A stretch of 22,158 nucleotides of DNA, taken from positions 1-22,158 of the IMG/VR virus record IMGVR_UViG_3300018049_000165; one strand, 5' to 3'. Below are positions 10,215-17,847 of this stretch, piece after piece. A model generated the notes under the pieces. That model saw only the letters and a list, made by a program, of their open reading frames with translations. It had not been told where the DNA came from and did no database searches. Made by a program: the position numbers and the translations under genes. This DNA is from a virus. Every line of letters begins with the position of its first letter. Position 1 is the stretch's first letter.

Positions 10215-10579
10215 TATTCCGCCTCACTTGTATAAGTTAGATATAGTTCTTCTGCTGTGCCAGTATCATTATAAATTACACGTACTCGTATATCAAGCTG
10301 ATGATCTACTGGTTTAGATAATTGCAGACTTACAAAGTTCCATCTTGGATCACTATTAATAATACGTTCAACATCTTCTTGTGCAAGTGTTTCTGTTCTT
10401 ACGTCTAAAGGATCAAAAACTAAATCATGCAAAATAGACCCAAACGTTGGGTTCATTACTCTTTCGCCTTGTCGAGTATAGAAATGATTTAGCAGGTCAC
10501 GCAAAGCTAAATCTTTGTCAGTGAGTACTGCATTTATTGTATTTCTGTTAATTGTGCTATATCCAACATATGTTACCAT
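10214..10579 (-). CDS. 25: Baseplate wedge protein gp25
   Basis: This is a 121-residue member of the gp25 / GPW_gp25 family, a wedge subunit that joins gp6 near the sheath and is conserved across contractile machines (T4 gp25 has 132 residues). The recognisable core is ALRDLLNHFYTRQGERVMNP, followed by FGSILHDLVFDPLD and a late SDPRW; the family's acidic/arginine core around QGERVMNPTFGS is intact. Despite the old 'lysozyme' label of this family it is structural. The ATG at 10579 is the only good start before MNPTF. No Shine-Dalgarno sequence is visible, and a late-promoter-like GATAAATA lies only 5 bases upstream. The stop overlaps the gp6 start by one base. Confidence 0.95.
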   Translation of the reverse strand: MVTYVGYSTINRNTINAVLTDKDLALRDLLNHFYTRQGERVMNPTFGSILHDLVFDPLDVRTETLAQEDVERIINSDPRWNFVSLQLSKPVDHQLDIRVRVIYNDTGTAEELYLTYTSEAE

Positions 10580-10584
10580 AATAA

Positions 10585-10592
10585 TATTTATC
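10585..10592 (-). promoter_or_regulatory. Possible T4-type late promoter before gp25
   Basis: On the minus strand this reads GATAAATA, one base off the T4 late consensus TATAAATA that gp55-programmed polymerase recognises. It sits in the 33-base gap between the 295-residue gene and gp25, one of only two real gaps in the late operon. Transcription would be expected to begin about 6 bases downstream, close to the gp25 ATG, giving a leaderless or nearly leaderless message. Confidence 0.45.
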
Positions 10593-10612
10593 GCAAAATT
10601 AACTACTACTTT

Positions 10613-11500
10613 TTAAATTTTAAAGGTAAAACGTATAATATCGCCTTCTTTTAACTCTTTTACTATAGTAACTACATTATTAACAATTGTAAAGTCAAAG
10701 TAGTGTTGAATTTGTACTCCATTTAATTCTACTTTAAGTTTTTCAACTGGTTCCATGCTAGGAGTTTGTGAAAGTGTAAAGACTTTTGAATCAGAAAATG
10801 TGAAGTTTTCTACAGTTATAGTTTTTTCATATTCTTTAGCAATACCACGCTTGATACCTTCCGGAGTTTTAGGCAAAAACTTTAATGTTTCAGCATAATA
10901 TGCAAATCTTGCACGTGCAAGTTGTTCTACTGACAAGGTTCCTAGTTCATTTTTATCACGCATTTCAAAAATGCCAGTCTGTCTCATCCAACTTCTTGTT
11001 TTATATTTTCCATAGTCAGCAAGTTTAATAATACTAGCAGCACGAATACAAAATGGTGAATTGAAGTTACTTCTTTTAATAATACTTGCTACTATATCCC
11101 AGTCTTTGTTGGCAATATATTCTCTGATTTCGTAATTTTTCTCTGGTGCAGTAACAGTTAAAATATCACCGTTAATAATAAAATATAGTAACAGCCCATC
11201 AAACGTACATTGTGATATTTCTAATATACCAATTGCTTTTAACTGCTTGATAAAAATTCGCTGATTTCTTTGAAAATCAGAAATCCAAATATCATATGCT
11301 TCTTGTTCAGTAATACCACGACTAACTTCACTAACATCGTAAGCGTATGTATTATATCCACTGTAGCGTGACATGTTAAGTGTTACTAGTTCTAATGTTT
11401 CACTAGCACTAATATTGTCAATACCTATTAAGGTATCAACAGAGTTTTGGTCTTTAACAACAAAATCTGTCCAATCAGTAAGATACTTATTTTCTATCAT
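10613..11500 (-). CDS. Baseplate/tail structural protein with degenerate lysozyme-like region
   Basis: This 295-residue protein lies between the gp5-like spike and gp25. Residues about 48-165 resemble the T4-lysozyme (GH24) fold by pattern: ITEQEAYDIW matches the ITKDEAEKLF helix, TFDGLLLYFIINGD matches the helix around 'DAVRRCALINMVFQMG', and REYIANKDWDIVASIIKRS matches 'RMLQQKRWDEAAVNLAKS'. The N-terminal glutamate helix (DEGLR in T4) has no counterpart, so catalysis is unlikely. Residues about 228-295 look like a small beta-sandwich with a VELNGVQ turn, as seen in tail proteins. The start at 11500 overlaps the upstream stop (ATGA) and follows GGAG. A baseplate role is inferred from position. 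I do not recognise a T4 gene name. Confidence 0.75.
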   Translation of the reverse strand: MIENKYLTDWTDFVVKDQNSVDTLIGIDNISASETLELVTLNMSRYSGYNTYAYDVSEVSRGITEQEAYDIWISDFQRNQRIFIKQLKAIGILEISQCTFDGLLLYFIINGDILTVTAPEKNYEIREYIANKDWDIVASIIKRSNFNSPFCIRAASIIKLADYGKYKTRSWMRQTGIFEMRDKNELGTLSVEQLARARFAYYAETLKFLPKTPEGIKRGIAKEYEKTITVENFTFSDSKVFTLSQTPSMEPVEKLKVELNGVQIQHYFDFTIVNNVVTIVKELKEGDIIRFTFKI

Positions 11501-13026
11501 ACGTCTCTACTCCAGCGTTGGTTAAATTTATCATTTTGTTCAGGGCCAGCCCCAGAAGCGGCTACACCAGAACCAGAAGCGGCTACACCAGAACCAGAAA
11601 CAGCCACACCAGAACCCGAAACAGCTACACCAGAACCCGAAACAGCTTGGCCTGTTTTTCGGCGTCTGCCCCCACGTCCATTTTGCGGACCAAATGTTAA
11701 TGCTTCAGTATCTTCTTCTGGCACACTAAGTGTTGATCCCACATTAGAAACATCGTAATCTTTAGCTGTAGTTTGTGCACTAGCTGGTGCTTGTGCTGCG
11801 ACCTGTGTATCTGCTTGTACAGTATGCCCACCCCAGGGCTCATGTTCTGGAACACGTGGGTTAATACTTTCTTTAACTGTTCTGTTTGCTGCTAAACTTC
11901 CACTTGTTGGGCCAACTGCGCCAAGTGCCGTTGGACCGTTCAAGTCTAATATACCATCTGTACTAATGCGTCCATAACCAGTTGCTTTTAACTGTAAGTT
12001 TAAATCAGTTGTAAAGCGTATGTCTTTGTTTGACTTAAATTGCATTGGGCCAGTTGCTGTCTCAGCTTGTATACCTGCTGCACCACGTGCTTTAATATTA
12101 AATGTATCAGCATCTAAGTTAATATCGCCTCCGGCATATAAATTAAAATCTTGTTCTGTGTGGTAGCTGATACTTCCTTGTGCATAAATGTCAACATTGC
12201 CATTAGAGTCCATTTGTATCCAACTACTACCATTTTGATTGTTAATATAAACAATGCCTTCAGTATCATTGAATAACATTTGTGCTCCACCAGCACTGCG
12301 TAATCTCATTAAGTTGCTTTGACCTTCTTTTCGTGACTGGTCAGGAACGTAGTTTTCGCCTTCTTTATATGCAACTGTGCCGTCATCCATAACAAAACTA
12401 TGGCCGCCTGGCGTTAAAAACCCTGCTACATTAGTTGGTGATTCACGACGTGATCCACTACTGCCAATACCACGTGCAGGATCTAAACCAAGACCCTGTG
12501 CTGCAACTGCATTTGCAACCGGATGTCTTGGTCGAATATTTTGATCTTGATCAGCACCTGGATCTATACTAGCCCCAATACCTTGTTCGCCTTCAATTTG
12601 GCTTGCAGGTAATCCTGGTACACTACTATTTCTTCCAGTTTGTGGTAGTACTCCTAATAAAAACCCAACAGAGTCGTTACCAGTAAACCCAACTAGTACT
12701 TCAGTACCCGGTCCTGGTGGAGGGAAACATGAACCATATGAAACAGTTGTGTCCCTTCCTGTAACAGTACCACCAAAAGGAGACACTGTTCTTACTTTTT
12801 GAAACTGATGCCTTTGCTCTCTAGTATCACGCTCCCCAAATGTTTGTTGTCCTACAAGTTCTACATATATGGCTTGGTCGTAATCACCAGACGCAACATC
12901 AACTACTTTTGCTAAAAATATGCCATTGGCCATCATAAACCCAGAGCGATCACCACTGTGATAAACTGCTGGTACACCCAATGAGTCTCTGTTACTACCT
13001 GTAAATTTATTTGCCTCTTTTGACAT
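11497..13026 (-). CDS. 5: gp5-like baseplate hub spike, without lysozyme domain
   Basis: This is a 509-residue central spike protein of the gp5/VgrG type. Residues about 33-130 form the OB-fold (MMANGIFLAKVVDV, then VSPFGG, PPPGPGTEVLVGF and a closing VGFLLGVLP). A proline/glycine-rich linker follows. Residues about 240-365 form the trimeric beta-helix needle (SSWIQMDSNGNVDIYAQGS, GGDINLDADTFNIKA). T4 gp5 carries a muramidase between these two parts; it is absent here. The C-terminus is unusual: a basic RGGRRRK stretch (451-457) followed by five 7-residue repeats of the AVSGSGV type (461-495). The start is supported by AAGGAAT 3-4 bases upstream. The 1082-residue lytic protein is encoded 16 bases upstream, so the two probably assemble together at the hub. 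Confidence 0.88.
   Translation of the reverse strand: MSKEANKFTGSNRDSLGVPAVYHSGDRSGFMMANGIFLAKVVDVASGDYDQAIYVELVGQQTFGERDTREQRHQFQKVRTVSPFGGTVTGRDTTVSYGSCFPPPGPGTEVLVGFTGNDSVGFLLGVLPQTGRNSSVPGLPASQIEGEQGIGASIDPGADQDQNIRPRHPVANAVAAQGLGLDPARGIGSSGSRRESPTNVAGFLTPGGHSFVMDDGTVAYKEGENYVPDQSRKEGQSNLMRLRSAGGAQMLFNDTEGIVYINNQNGSSWIQMDSNGNVDIYAQGSISYHTEQDFNLYAGGDINLDADTFNIKARGAAGIQAETATGPMQFKSNKDIRFTTDLNLQLKATGYGRISTDGILDLNGPTALGAVGPTSGSLAANRTVKESINPRVPEHEPWGGHTVQADTQVAAQAPASAQTTAKDYDVSNVGSTLSVPEEDTEALTFGPQNGRGGRRRKTGQAVSGSGVAVSGSGVAVSGSGVAASGSGVAASGAGPEQNDKFNQRWSRDV
11542..11646 (-). repeat. Five tandem 21-bp repeats in the 3' end of the gp5-like gene
   Basis: The repeats encode AVSGSGV three times, AASGSGV once and a final AASGAGP. 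Copies differ at a few bases. The unit is 7 codons, so slippage would add or remove whole heptads without shifting frame. Small-residue heptads could form a flexible tail or sheath on the spike. Confidence 0.9.
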
Positions 13027-13042
13027 TATGATTCCTTAACTA

Positions 13043-16000
13043 TTAACTATTATACATATTAACTAACCAAGCAGGCGGTGCATGGCCAGAAGTTTTACCA
13101 CTGCCTCCCCAATATGGACCGGCATTTGGATCAGATGCTGCACTTGAAAATCCTGGCGTTCTTGCAATATCATAATGGAATGCAGTTCCGCTCATATAAA
13201 GTTCACTTCCTGATCCATACGCTGGGTTACCAATACCAACACTTGGAACAAGTCCTGCTGCACGTGTAGCTACAAGATATGCATTTGTGTAAGTTTGAAT
13301 TATTGCAAGATCAGCTGGGTTTTCAACACTTAGCAATCTACCGTTGCTAAACAATTGAACATCTGCAGCACTGCCATTGTGTCTACCACTTGGGTTGCTA
13401 CCGCCACTTCTAACCCCACTGGTCACAACTGCAGTTACTCCTGCTTCTGCTGCAGCAGATTGAAGTGCTGAAGTGAGTTGCGAATTGAGACCAGCAGTAT
13501 CACCACCTACACTACCATTGTCGCCACCAGTTGAGCTTCCTGGTAAAACTTCTGAGTTATCAGTTGGTATTGGATCACCATTCACATCGTCTATTCCGTC
13601 ACCATCACTGTCTATATAATTTTGTTGTAAGTTTCTTGCCCCTTGGTTTTGCACCCTACCAGACAACAATTGTTCTATCAACATAGGAACATTAGTGTTT
13701 ACGTCTCTAAAACTTGTTAATGATTGCTTAAATTCACCATTTGTATACATTGATTGAACTGTTAAAACACGGAACAATGCAGTAATAGTAAAGTTTTCAA
13801 AGTTCTGGTTCATAAACCCATCTTCGCCTTCGTAAGTTGGGAAACGTACATGTAAGAAATAACCAATACCACCTTCACTGTAGTTTGCTTGATTTGAGTT
13901 AGTTACACTAGCACCTCTAGGCTTTCCTAACCAATAAGGATCTCCACGTATATCAATACGCTGTTCTACCATACTTTCAACAGCGTTTAAATTAAGCTCT
14001 AATGCACCTAACATTGCAGTTCCGACATTGTCAGTTAAATCTGCACCAGATGCTGCTAAACTATCACTTACACTTCTGTAATCAAAATTCATTGACTTTG
14101 CAATGCTATCTATATACGATGATCCTGCAAAAACATCAGACTGAGTAATATATTGTTTTGCACTTGGACTTAGTGAATTTTGTGTATTACGTGACAACTC
14201 TGCTAATTCTCTTGTTGCATCTTCAGCAGAGGTTGTTGTATCAAATTGCTGCCTTCTTAATTGTGCAATTGTAAATTCTGTGGCTTGTCTTTCTTGTTCT
14301 AAAGCATTTAGGGCATCAGGGGTAACTCCACGGTTCCTAAACAGTGCTTGGCGTTCTCTATCAATTTCTTCCAAACGTCTGTTAAGACTAGATATTTGCT
14401 CACGTACAGATTGGAATGAATTTTTAGCTCTAACAGCATTTTGCTCTGCAGTAGTCAAACCATCAAAATAACTTCCTTGTCCTTGAACTGCACCACCGTT
14501 AATTGGCTGTAATGAATAAAATGTATTATTGAATGTTAAGTCAAGATTTAAAACCTCGGTGTTTAACCCAGTGTATGTATAATCAAAACGTTTCTTTAAA
14601 AGACCGTTACGTAATATATTATCCATTCGCAATGTTTGTAATCTAGTGTCTGTGTTTAGTTCACTGAAACTAACTGGGTCATGGATGCCTTCTATTGTAA
14701 TAAAAGGAGTTATATTATACACGATTTCTTTTTGATATTGTCTTGACAGTGCATCAAATTTTCTATACAGTACTTCTGTACTAAAACTAAACCATCTCAT
14801 CATCTCGGCTAGTTTTGGTGCTTCTGCAGTTCCTGTGTCAGGATTTTCTTTTGCAAACTGGCCATTGTGTAAAGGTACTCTTTTGAAATTTCGAGTTTGT
14901 AATATTGCTGCAGCAATTGCTGCAGTCATACCTGTACCTGCTTTTAAGTTAAACGTCACTGTGCCGCCTGATGCTGTCACACTTATGTTTCTAGATTCAT
15001 TTAGTTGTTCCCCAACAACACCATCAAACTCCCAACTTAGCCATTCTTCTGCATCACCTTGTGCGCCAAAAGTATATAAAGTTGGATAAAGTTTGCTAAG
15101 TGTTAGTGAGGTTTGTTTTACGGTTTCATCATTTACTTTTTGTTCAAAGTCTGTTAAAAAATCTCCAAAGTTAGAAGCAGTAACAGTTATGTCTGATCGT
15201 AAATGGTATTCCAATCTGTTGTATGCTTCTTGATGTGTTTCTACAAATGCAACTTGATAGGAGGTAGCACTATCCATGTGTTTGGTTTGAAAATTAGTAA
15301 TTGTTGTCATATAATAATAAGGACCAACAATCTCATCTACTGGTGTGCCATCTTGGTGCCATCCACGGAAATTTAACTCCAGCAAATAACAGGCTTCAAG
15401 ATGATTTTTTATGTCTAAATCTTGTGCAGCTAAAACAATTCGATTAAACAATGTAAATCCTTTTGCTTCTAGTAATGAAATGTCAAAAGTATTAGCTACA
15501 CTGTTTCTATTATCACGTACAAATGTAAGTGTATTGGACTGTATTACAGTTTCAATACTAATTTCATTTTCAACACCGCTTTCGGCAATTGTTACATATG
15601 TGTTTCTAGCTAAGTTTTCTTCAAAGTCTTGTGCTGTTTGCGGATGCACCATGTGTATGGCCCAACTGTAGGTATAAGAGTCAAATTGATTTAAAACATT
15701 ATCTTCATAAAAACTTTGGCCGCCGCCCCTGTTAAATCTTTCTTCTACATCTGTTAGCTCACGTGCTTCTTCTGGTGTTTCAACAGACGGAGTTTCTGGC
15801 TCTGGTGTAAAATCTTCACTAGGTATAACTTCATTTTCACCATTATCCCAGTTTAACATGTTTGTTTGGCGATCTGCACGCCACTGTGCAATACCCCAGG
15901 CTCCTAAATTACCACCCGCTGGATTAAATGCGTTTGGATCTAGATTCCTGCCGCTTTCTGCCATTAAGTTTCCAACAATCCCGGCAGCTTGGTTTGGTGT

Positions 16001-16291
16001 GTATCCTCGACTTACTAGGTAATTGTATGATGTAGCTACGTTAGGGCTAATAGAAGACAGTGTTCCGTTAGTTGCTGCCTCTCTAACTTCTGTTGCATTG
16101 TTTATTCTTCTGTTAAGTGCAGAACCGCCACTTCTTTCGTAACGCTGTTCAAATGCTATTGCAGCGTCACGTGAACTCATGTTTGGGTTTAGGTAATCAT
16201 TAACGTTTCCGCCATTACCTGTTCCCATTTCATTAACGAGAAACCCAAGTTGTGCTTCAAGGGATGGTGCTCCGTCTTTAGTTTGAACCAT
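13043..16291 (-). CDS. Large baseplate protein with permuted tail lysozyme and C-terminal M15-like peptidase
   Basis: This 1082-residue protein has several parts. Residues 9-65 (LEAQLGFLVNEM, then RDAAIAFEQRYERSG) match the C-terminal half of the phage tail lysozyme domain. Residues 87-148 (YNYLVSRGYTPNQAAGIVG, NLMAESG with candidate catalytic Glu112, GAWGIAQWRADRQ) match its N-terminal half, so the order is swapped. Residues about 200-610 are an unrecognised beta-rich structural region that could supply hub functions, since no separate gp27 is seen. Residues about 612-705 form a strong coiled coil. A calcium-loop-like DSDGDGIDD lies near residue 894. Residues about 930-1082 resemble an M15-type D,D- or L,D-peptidase with probable zinc ligands His971, Asp977 (GRHNGSAADVQ) and His1039 (AFHYDIA). 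No signal peptide is present. GGAG precedes the ATG, which overlaps the gp53 stop as TAATG. Cutting of host peptidoglycan during entry is the inferred job. Confidence 0.85.
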   Translation of the reverse strand: MVQTKDGAPSLEAQLGFLVNEMGTGNGGNVNDYLNPNMSSRDAAIAFEQRYERSGGSALNRRINNATEVREAATNGTLSSISPNVATSYNYLVSRGYTPNQAAGIVGNLMAESGRNLDPNAFNPAGGNLGAWGIAQWRADRQTNMLNWDNGENEVIPSEDFTPEPETPSVETPEEARELTDVEERFNRGGGQSFYEDNVLNQFDSYTYSWAIHMVHPQTAQDFEENLARNTYVTIAESGVENEISIETVIQSNTLTFVRDNRNSVANTFDISLLEAKGFTLFNRIVLAAQDLDIKNHLEACYLLELNFRGWHQDGTPVDEIVGPYYYMTTITNFQTKHMDSATSYQVAFVETHQEAYNRLEYHLRSDITVTASNFGDFLTDFEQKVNDETVKQTSLTLSKLYPTLYTFGAQGDAEEWLSWEFDGVVGEQLNESRNISVTASGGTVTFNLKAGTGMTAAIAAAILQTRNFKRVPLHNGQFAKENPDTGTAEAPKLAEMMRWFSFSTEVLYRKFDALSRQYQKEIVYNITPFITIEGIHDPVSFSELNTDTRLQTLRMDNILRNGLLKKRFDYTYTGLNTEVLNLDLTFNNTFYSLQPINGGAVQGQGSYFDGLTTAEQNAVRAKNSFQSVREQISSLNRRLEEIDRERQALFRNRGVTPDALNALEQERQATEFTIAQLRRQQFDTTTSAEDATRELAELSRNTQNSLSPSAKQYITQSDVFAGSSYIDSIAKSMNFDYRSVSDSLAASGADLTDNVGTAMLGALELNLNAVESMVEQRIDIRGDPYWLGKPRGASVTNSNQANYSEGGIGYFLHVRFPTYEGEDGFMNQNFENFTITALFRVLTVQSMYTNGEFKQSLTSFRDVNTNVPMLIEQLLSGRVQNQGARNLQQNYIDSDGDGIDDVNGDPIPTDNSEVLPGSSTGGDNGSVGGDTAGLNSQLTSALQSAAAEAGVTAVVTSGVRSGGSNPSGRHNGSAADVQLFSNGRLLSVENPADLAIIQTYTNAYLVATRAAGLVPSVGIGNPAYGSGSELYMSGTAFHYDIARTPGFSSAASDPNAGPYWGGSGKTSGHAPPAWLVNMYNS

Positions 16292-16590
16292 TAACTAACT
16301 CCAGTAGCTATTTTCTTGCTAGGGACATTAATAATAGTTCCTGCAACAAAATCATTTATTGGATCCTTTAAAATGTCTCTGTTATAGTGTACAAATATCC
16401 ACCAATATCTGGCATTGCCGTACATATCAAATGCTAATAGGTCAGGACGTCTATTATACCTGTTGCCTACTCGAATTTTTTTAGTTTCTTGACTTAAATT
16501 GTCTATTGTAATTTTAGGAGAATAAACATCTAAGTATTTTCTATTCATTTTTGTTGCTGAATAATTACTAGAGTCTTTATAGGCTGTCAT
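16291..16590 (-). CDS. 53: Baseplate wedge protein gp53
   Basis: This 99-residue protein has the gp53-family pattern: NRYNRRPDLLAFDMYGNARY, WWIFVHYNRD, then DPINDFVAGTIINVPS, which is a LysM-like ending. In T4 gp53 links neighbouring wedges around the hub; it has 196 residues, so this is a compact version with only the core. GGGAGGA upstream supports the start. It is joined by 1-base TAATG overlaps to the genes on both sides, as expected for strong translational coupling. Confidence 0.85.
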   Translation of the reverse strand: MTAYKDSSNYSATKMNRKYLDVYSPKITIDNLSQETKKIRVGNRYNRRPDLLAFDMYGNARYWWIFVHYNRDILKDPINDFVAGTIINVPSKKIATGVS

Positions 16591-17192
16591 TAAATAAATC
16601 CTCCCTGATATAAATTACCATTTACAAAAGCAGTTTTACTAAATTGTTGTTTTTGTTTTGCAGGATTTACAGTTACTAGCAGATCTAATGCAACGGTTTG
16701 TACTGCTGGTAGTGCAGCACCTTCATGCTCAACTAAATCAGTGTCACTTTGATAGGGTATACTAACATTTCCAACAACAACTGGTACTTGGTTAAATTGT
16801 GTTTCTCCGAATGCGCTGAAACTTAGTACAGGCGGTGGAGTACCTGCTGTTGGTGTTTGTGGTACATCGCCTAAACCATAAAACATTTTAGTTACACTGC
16901 GTAAAAAGTGTATTACACCTTGTGTATATCTGTGTTCTTCTGCAGTTACGTTACTAAACTGTGCAGTAATCTGTAGTGTAGGACTAGGAGTACTTGCATA
17001 TGCATACGTTGTATAGTTTGTGTGTGTTAAGTTGTACGGAGTGTAATTTACACTTTGGTTGTAAACAATATCTGGCTGGTTAGGAAAAACTATTCCTTGT
17101 GTAGGTGTAAGCGCAACTGCAGGGCCTCCAAAATAAAAGCCACTACTTCCACGTACTGTTAACCTTGCTCGTTTATTGTCACTTACCGACAT
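16590..17192 (-). CDS. 48: gp48-like baseplate tail-tube cap protein
   Basis: This is a 200-residue protein. The central stretch (EEHRYTQGVIHFLRSVTKMF, YGLGDVPQTP, then GTPPPVLSFSAFG) and the later FNQVPVVVGNVSI, ALPAVQTVALDLLVTVNP and C-terminal FVNGNLYQGGFI fit the tube-like part of T4 gp48, which caps the hub and starts tail-tube polymerisation. T4 gp48 is longer (364 residues), so an N-terminal portion is missing or reduced; gp54 is a possible alternative identity. The start at 17192 overlaps the end of the nucleotidyltransferase by 14 bases. Naming rests on recalled family patterns and position before gp53. Confidence 0.65.
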   Translation of the reverse strand: MSVSDNKRARLTVRGSSGFYFGGPAVALTPTQGIVFPNQPDIVYNQSVNYTPYNLTHTNYTTYAYASTPSPTLQITAQFSNVTAEEHRYTQGVIHFLRSVTKMFYGLGDVPQTPTAGTPPPVLSFSAFGETQFNQVPVVVGNVSIPYQSDTDLVEHEGAALPAVQTVALDLLVTVNPAKQKQQFSKTAFVNGNLYQGGFI

Positions 17193-17769
17193 TTAATTTG
17201 TCCTTAACAAAATCATATATTTCTGGATTAAAATTACCAAAAAAATCTTCAAATGCTTCTTGCTTTTGCTTTTCAGTTAATCCTGGCATACGCATAGCAT
17301 TACGGAATGTAGTTGCACTGCGTCCGTCATCTTCAACAGGCACAGTATAAATGTATCCTGCTTCGTCACTTGACAACAATTGTTCACCATCACTATACAT
17401 TTTAAAATAGTTTCCTGGTTGGAGTCTACCAGCGTCTTTTTCGCTAAACACAACTATTAGTGCTGTGTTATTTGGGTCTCTGCCAGCAGCAGAAACATCT
17501 GGTCTATAAGGCATAGTATTAATAATGTTTGATCCTGGTATACCAAACATTTTTTGCATTAACATTTTCTTTTCATCAAAAGTAAAAGGGTCTTTTTCTG
17601 GTGTTGCATTCTTACCAACCATAGTAGCGATAAATACGTTATCACTACCAAACTTGCGTACAAGGTTCATATACACTTTATTGTGTCCACTGTGCATAGG
17701 TTGAAACCTACCGCCATAAAACACGGCGATATTATTTGCAGGTGCTTCGATAAGTTGTGAGTATCTCAT
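17179..17769 (-). CDS. Nucleotidyltransferase, probably nicotinamide-nucleotide adenylyltransferase-like
   Basis: This 196-residue protein has the cytidylyltransferase-like Rossmann fold: AVFYGGRFQPMHSGHNK with the HxGH nucleotide-binding motif at residues 26-29, and a late SATTFRNAM (151-159) equivalent to the family's ISxTxxR phosphate-binding motif. Such enzymes join a nucleotide to NMN, FMN, pantetheine phosphate or a polyol phosphate. The GGRFQPxHxGH pattern fits NMNAT/NadM-type enzymes best, but the substrate cannot be settled by eye. It is the first gene of the late baseplate operon, with AGGAGA 5 bases before the ATG and a late-promoter-like box just upstream. The product could restore NAD pools late in infection; that role is inference. 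Confidence 0.8.
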   Translation of the reverse strand: MRYSQLIEAPANNIAVFYGGRFQPMHSGHNKVYMNLVRKFGSDNVFIATMVGKNATPEKDPFTFDEKKMLMQKMFGIPGSNIINTMPYRPDVSAAGRDPNNTALIVVFSEKDAGRLQPGNYFKMYSDGEQLLSSDEAGYIYTVPVEDDGRSATTFRNAMRMPGLTEKQKQEAFEDFFGNFNPEIYDFVKDKLNVGK

Positions 17770-17787
17770 AGTAGTCTCCTATATGAC

Positions 17788-17795
17788 TATTTATT
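17788..17795 (-). promoter_or_regulatory. Late promoter for the baseplate operon
   Basis: The minus strand reads AATAAATA, one base from the T4 late consensus TATAAATA. The predicted start of transcription is near 17782, leaving a short leader that begins just before the AGGAGA ribosome site of the nucleotidyltransferase. No sigma70-type -35 box is evident for this direction. Confidence 0.6.
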
Positions 17796-17819
17796 GTTTT
17801 GTAAAGTGCTATTTTAATG

Positions 17820-17847
17820 TTGACATTTTATTTGACAATGTTATAAT
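17820..17847 (+). promoter_or_regulatory. Sigma70-type promoter for the gp55 operon
   Basis: TTGACA at 17820-17825 and TATAAT at 17842-17847 are separated by 16 bases, a consensus host-type promoter. Transcription should begin near 17854. An AAGGA ribosome site (17860-17864) then lies 7 bases before the gp55 ATG. This implies early or middle expression of the sigma factor by host polymerase. Confidence 0.8.

Noticed and set aside
10580-10612. Possible terminator in the gap between the 295-residue gene and gp25.
   Set aside because: The gap is AT-rich but I see no GC-rich hairpin; the late-type box is the better explanation for the gap.
11447-11758. Plus-strand open frame with PEPEAAT/PEPETAT repeats.
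   Set aside because: It is the antisense reading of the 21-bp repeats in the gp5-like gene, has no ribosome site, and lies opposite two well-supported genes.
14904-14917. 14-bp palindrome ATTGCTGCAGCAAT.
   Set aside because: It falls in a run of alanine and isoleucine codons (AAIAAAI), where such symmetry arises readily; no sign of a site.
17832-17837. Second TTGACA close to the gp55 -10 box.
   Set aside because: It is only 4 bases from TATAAT, far too close to serve as a -35 element; the copy at 17820-17825 has the right spacing.
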